This document shows, piece by piece, positions 4,699-5,525 of a stretch of DNA of 5,525 bases. Position numbers and translations under genes: made by a program. The stretch comes from CAXMNX01 sp051009475. GTDB taxonomy: Bacteria; Pseudomonadota; Alphaproteobacteria; Rhodobacterales; Rhodobacteraceae. Location of the stretch: NCBI GenBank assembly GCA_051009475.1, contig JBPCWO010000271.1:1-5525 (forward strand), given 5' to 3'. Below the pieces are notes generated by a model, which was not told the DNA's origin, did not search any database, and saw only the letters and a list, made by a program, of their open reading frames with translations. Numbering within the stretch: the first letter of the stretch is position 1; each line of letters starts with the position of its first letter.

Positions 4699-5525
4699 TG
4701 ATCTGCCCGATCTCCGTTCGCCTTCACCCAACGTAACAGAATGAGCCCGAGAAGGAACAAAAAGATCAATGGCGCGACGCCAAAGCGCGCGTTCTGCGTA
4801 GCGGTGGTGACGATGCCGATCAGTGCAGGCGCCAGGAACGCCGTCGCGCGTCCAGACAGCCCATAAAGACCGAAACTTTCGGTCGCTGTATCGGGATCCG
4901 CGTGTCGAACCATCATCGAGCGGCTGGCCGACTGCAACACACCACCCAGGCCGCCGATCAGCATGCCGCAGACAAAGAATACTGTGTCTGGCAACGTTGA
5001 GCCTTCGGCCAACGTCAAACCGAACAAGGTCTCGCGGCTCATGCTCACAATTGTAAAACAGACTGCCATCAATCCAAGAATGGAAACGATAATCACCGGT
5101 TTCGGCCCAAGCCATCTGTCAAATTCGCCACCAATTCTGCTGAATATCGCTGCGGCCAATACACTGACAATTCCAAAGATGCCGATCTGCGTGATTTCCC
5201 AATTCAGCACCAATGCTGCGTACACGCCGCCAAATCCGTACAAACCATTCAGAGCATCGCGGTAGAGCATCGACGATCCAAGATACGCCGCCAGGCTTTG
5301 CCGAACTCTCAAGCCGCGAATTGAACCCGCAACACTCGACAACGCTGCCGAAATTGAATGCTGATTTTGTTCGACCCGAACTTCACGAAACCAAAGAAAA
5401 TACGGGATCATGAATATGACAAACCAGATCGCCGCCAATGGACCCGCAAATCGTGTGCCTTCCCGGGCACCTGCGTCCAAACCAAAAATCGGATCAAGAC
5501 CGATGAGTGTTTTGCCGCCGGATTG
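4668..5525 (-). CDS. Major facilitator transporter, UMF1/Atg22-like, C-terminal part (5' end beyond window)
   Basis: The frame stays open to the right edge, 15 codons beyond the internal ATG at 5480, so at least 285 residues are present and the N-terminal part is missing. About seven membrane helices are visible, including FAGPLAAIWFVIFMIPYFLWF, a run GIFGIVSVLAAAIF, VIIVSILGLMAVCF, VFFVCGMLIGGLGG and a final APLIFLFLLGLILL. A loop GGEFDRWLGPKP between helices is the conserved cytoplasmic MFS loop, and GGVLQSASRSMM plus ESFGLYGLSGRATAFLAP resemble the C-terminal half of UMF1-family proteins (relatives of yeast vacuolar Atg22). The substrate of the bacterial members is not established, so none is given. 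The stop overlaps the mepA start by 31 bases. Family assignment is moderately firm; membership in the MFS superfamily is safer. Confidence 0.8.
   Translation of the reverse strand, partial: QSGGKTLIGLDPIFGLDAGAREGTRFAGPLAAIWFVIFMIPYFLWFREVRVEQNQHSISAALSSVAGSIRGLRVRQSLAAYLGSSMLYRDALNGLYGFGGVYAALVLNWEITQIGIFGIVSVLAAAIFSRIGGEFDRWLGPKPVIIVSILGLMAVCFTIVSMSRETLFGLTLAEGSTLPDTVFFVCGMLIGGLGGVLQSASRSMMVRHADPDTATESFGLYGLSGRATAFLAPALIGIVTTATQNARFGVAPLIFLFLLGLILLRWVKANGDRADQWAEKSPQPS

Noticed and set aside
4699..5115. N-terminal extension of mepA to an ATG at 5115
   Set aside because: The extension lies inside the transporter gene in another frame and has no coding character. The ATG at 4698 gives a proper signal peptide.

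Overview
The window looks like chromosomal core DNA from an alphaproteobacterium, most likely a Rhodobacterales (roseobacter-type) species. The basis is moderately high GC, protein sequences that read like that group's versions of ThiPQ, ArfB, YhhQ, MepA and a UMF1-type transporter, and compact operon overlaps. I see no insertion sequence, CRISPR array, prophage gene, rRNA or tRNA. The taxonomic call is inference from family resemblance; no search was run.

Layout, left to right. Positions 1-1321 (+) hold the 3' end of a thiamine/TPP ABC importer operon: the C-terminal part of the permease ThiP (entering from the left edge) and the complete ATPase ThiQ, overlapping by 14 bases. After a gap of about 270 bases with a weak promoter candidate comes a 219-residue two-helix membrane protein of unknown function (1592-2251, +), closed by a good intrinsic terminator. 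It faces a convergent minus-strand block. That block, read right to left, is: a UMF1-type major facilitator transporter (5525-4668, cut by the right edge), mepA for a periplasmic murein endopeptidase (4698-3835, starting inside the transporter gene), a promoter and yhhQ for a queuosine-precursor transporter (3658-3038), a structured intergenic stretch, and arfB for the stalled-ribosome rescue hydrolase (2788-2369).

The functions are mostly unrelated housekeeping: vitamin uptake, cell-wall remodelling, tRNA-modification precursor uptake and ribosome rescue. The part not explained by ordinary genes is the 249-base space between yhhQ and arfB. Read on the minus strand it contains a 17-base segment able to pair with the conserved 3' end of 16S rRNA, an 18-codon reading frame placed correctly behind that super-Shine-Dalgarno, three local hairpins (one compound, with a UACG loop), and a strong GC-rich hairpin just before arfB. 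I read this as a candidate small RNA and/or small-protein gene with its own 3' hairpin. It is the best place in the window to look for something undescribed, but the evidence comes from a single sequence and covariation has not been tested.
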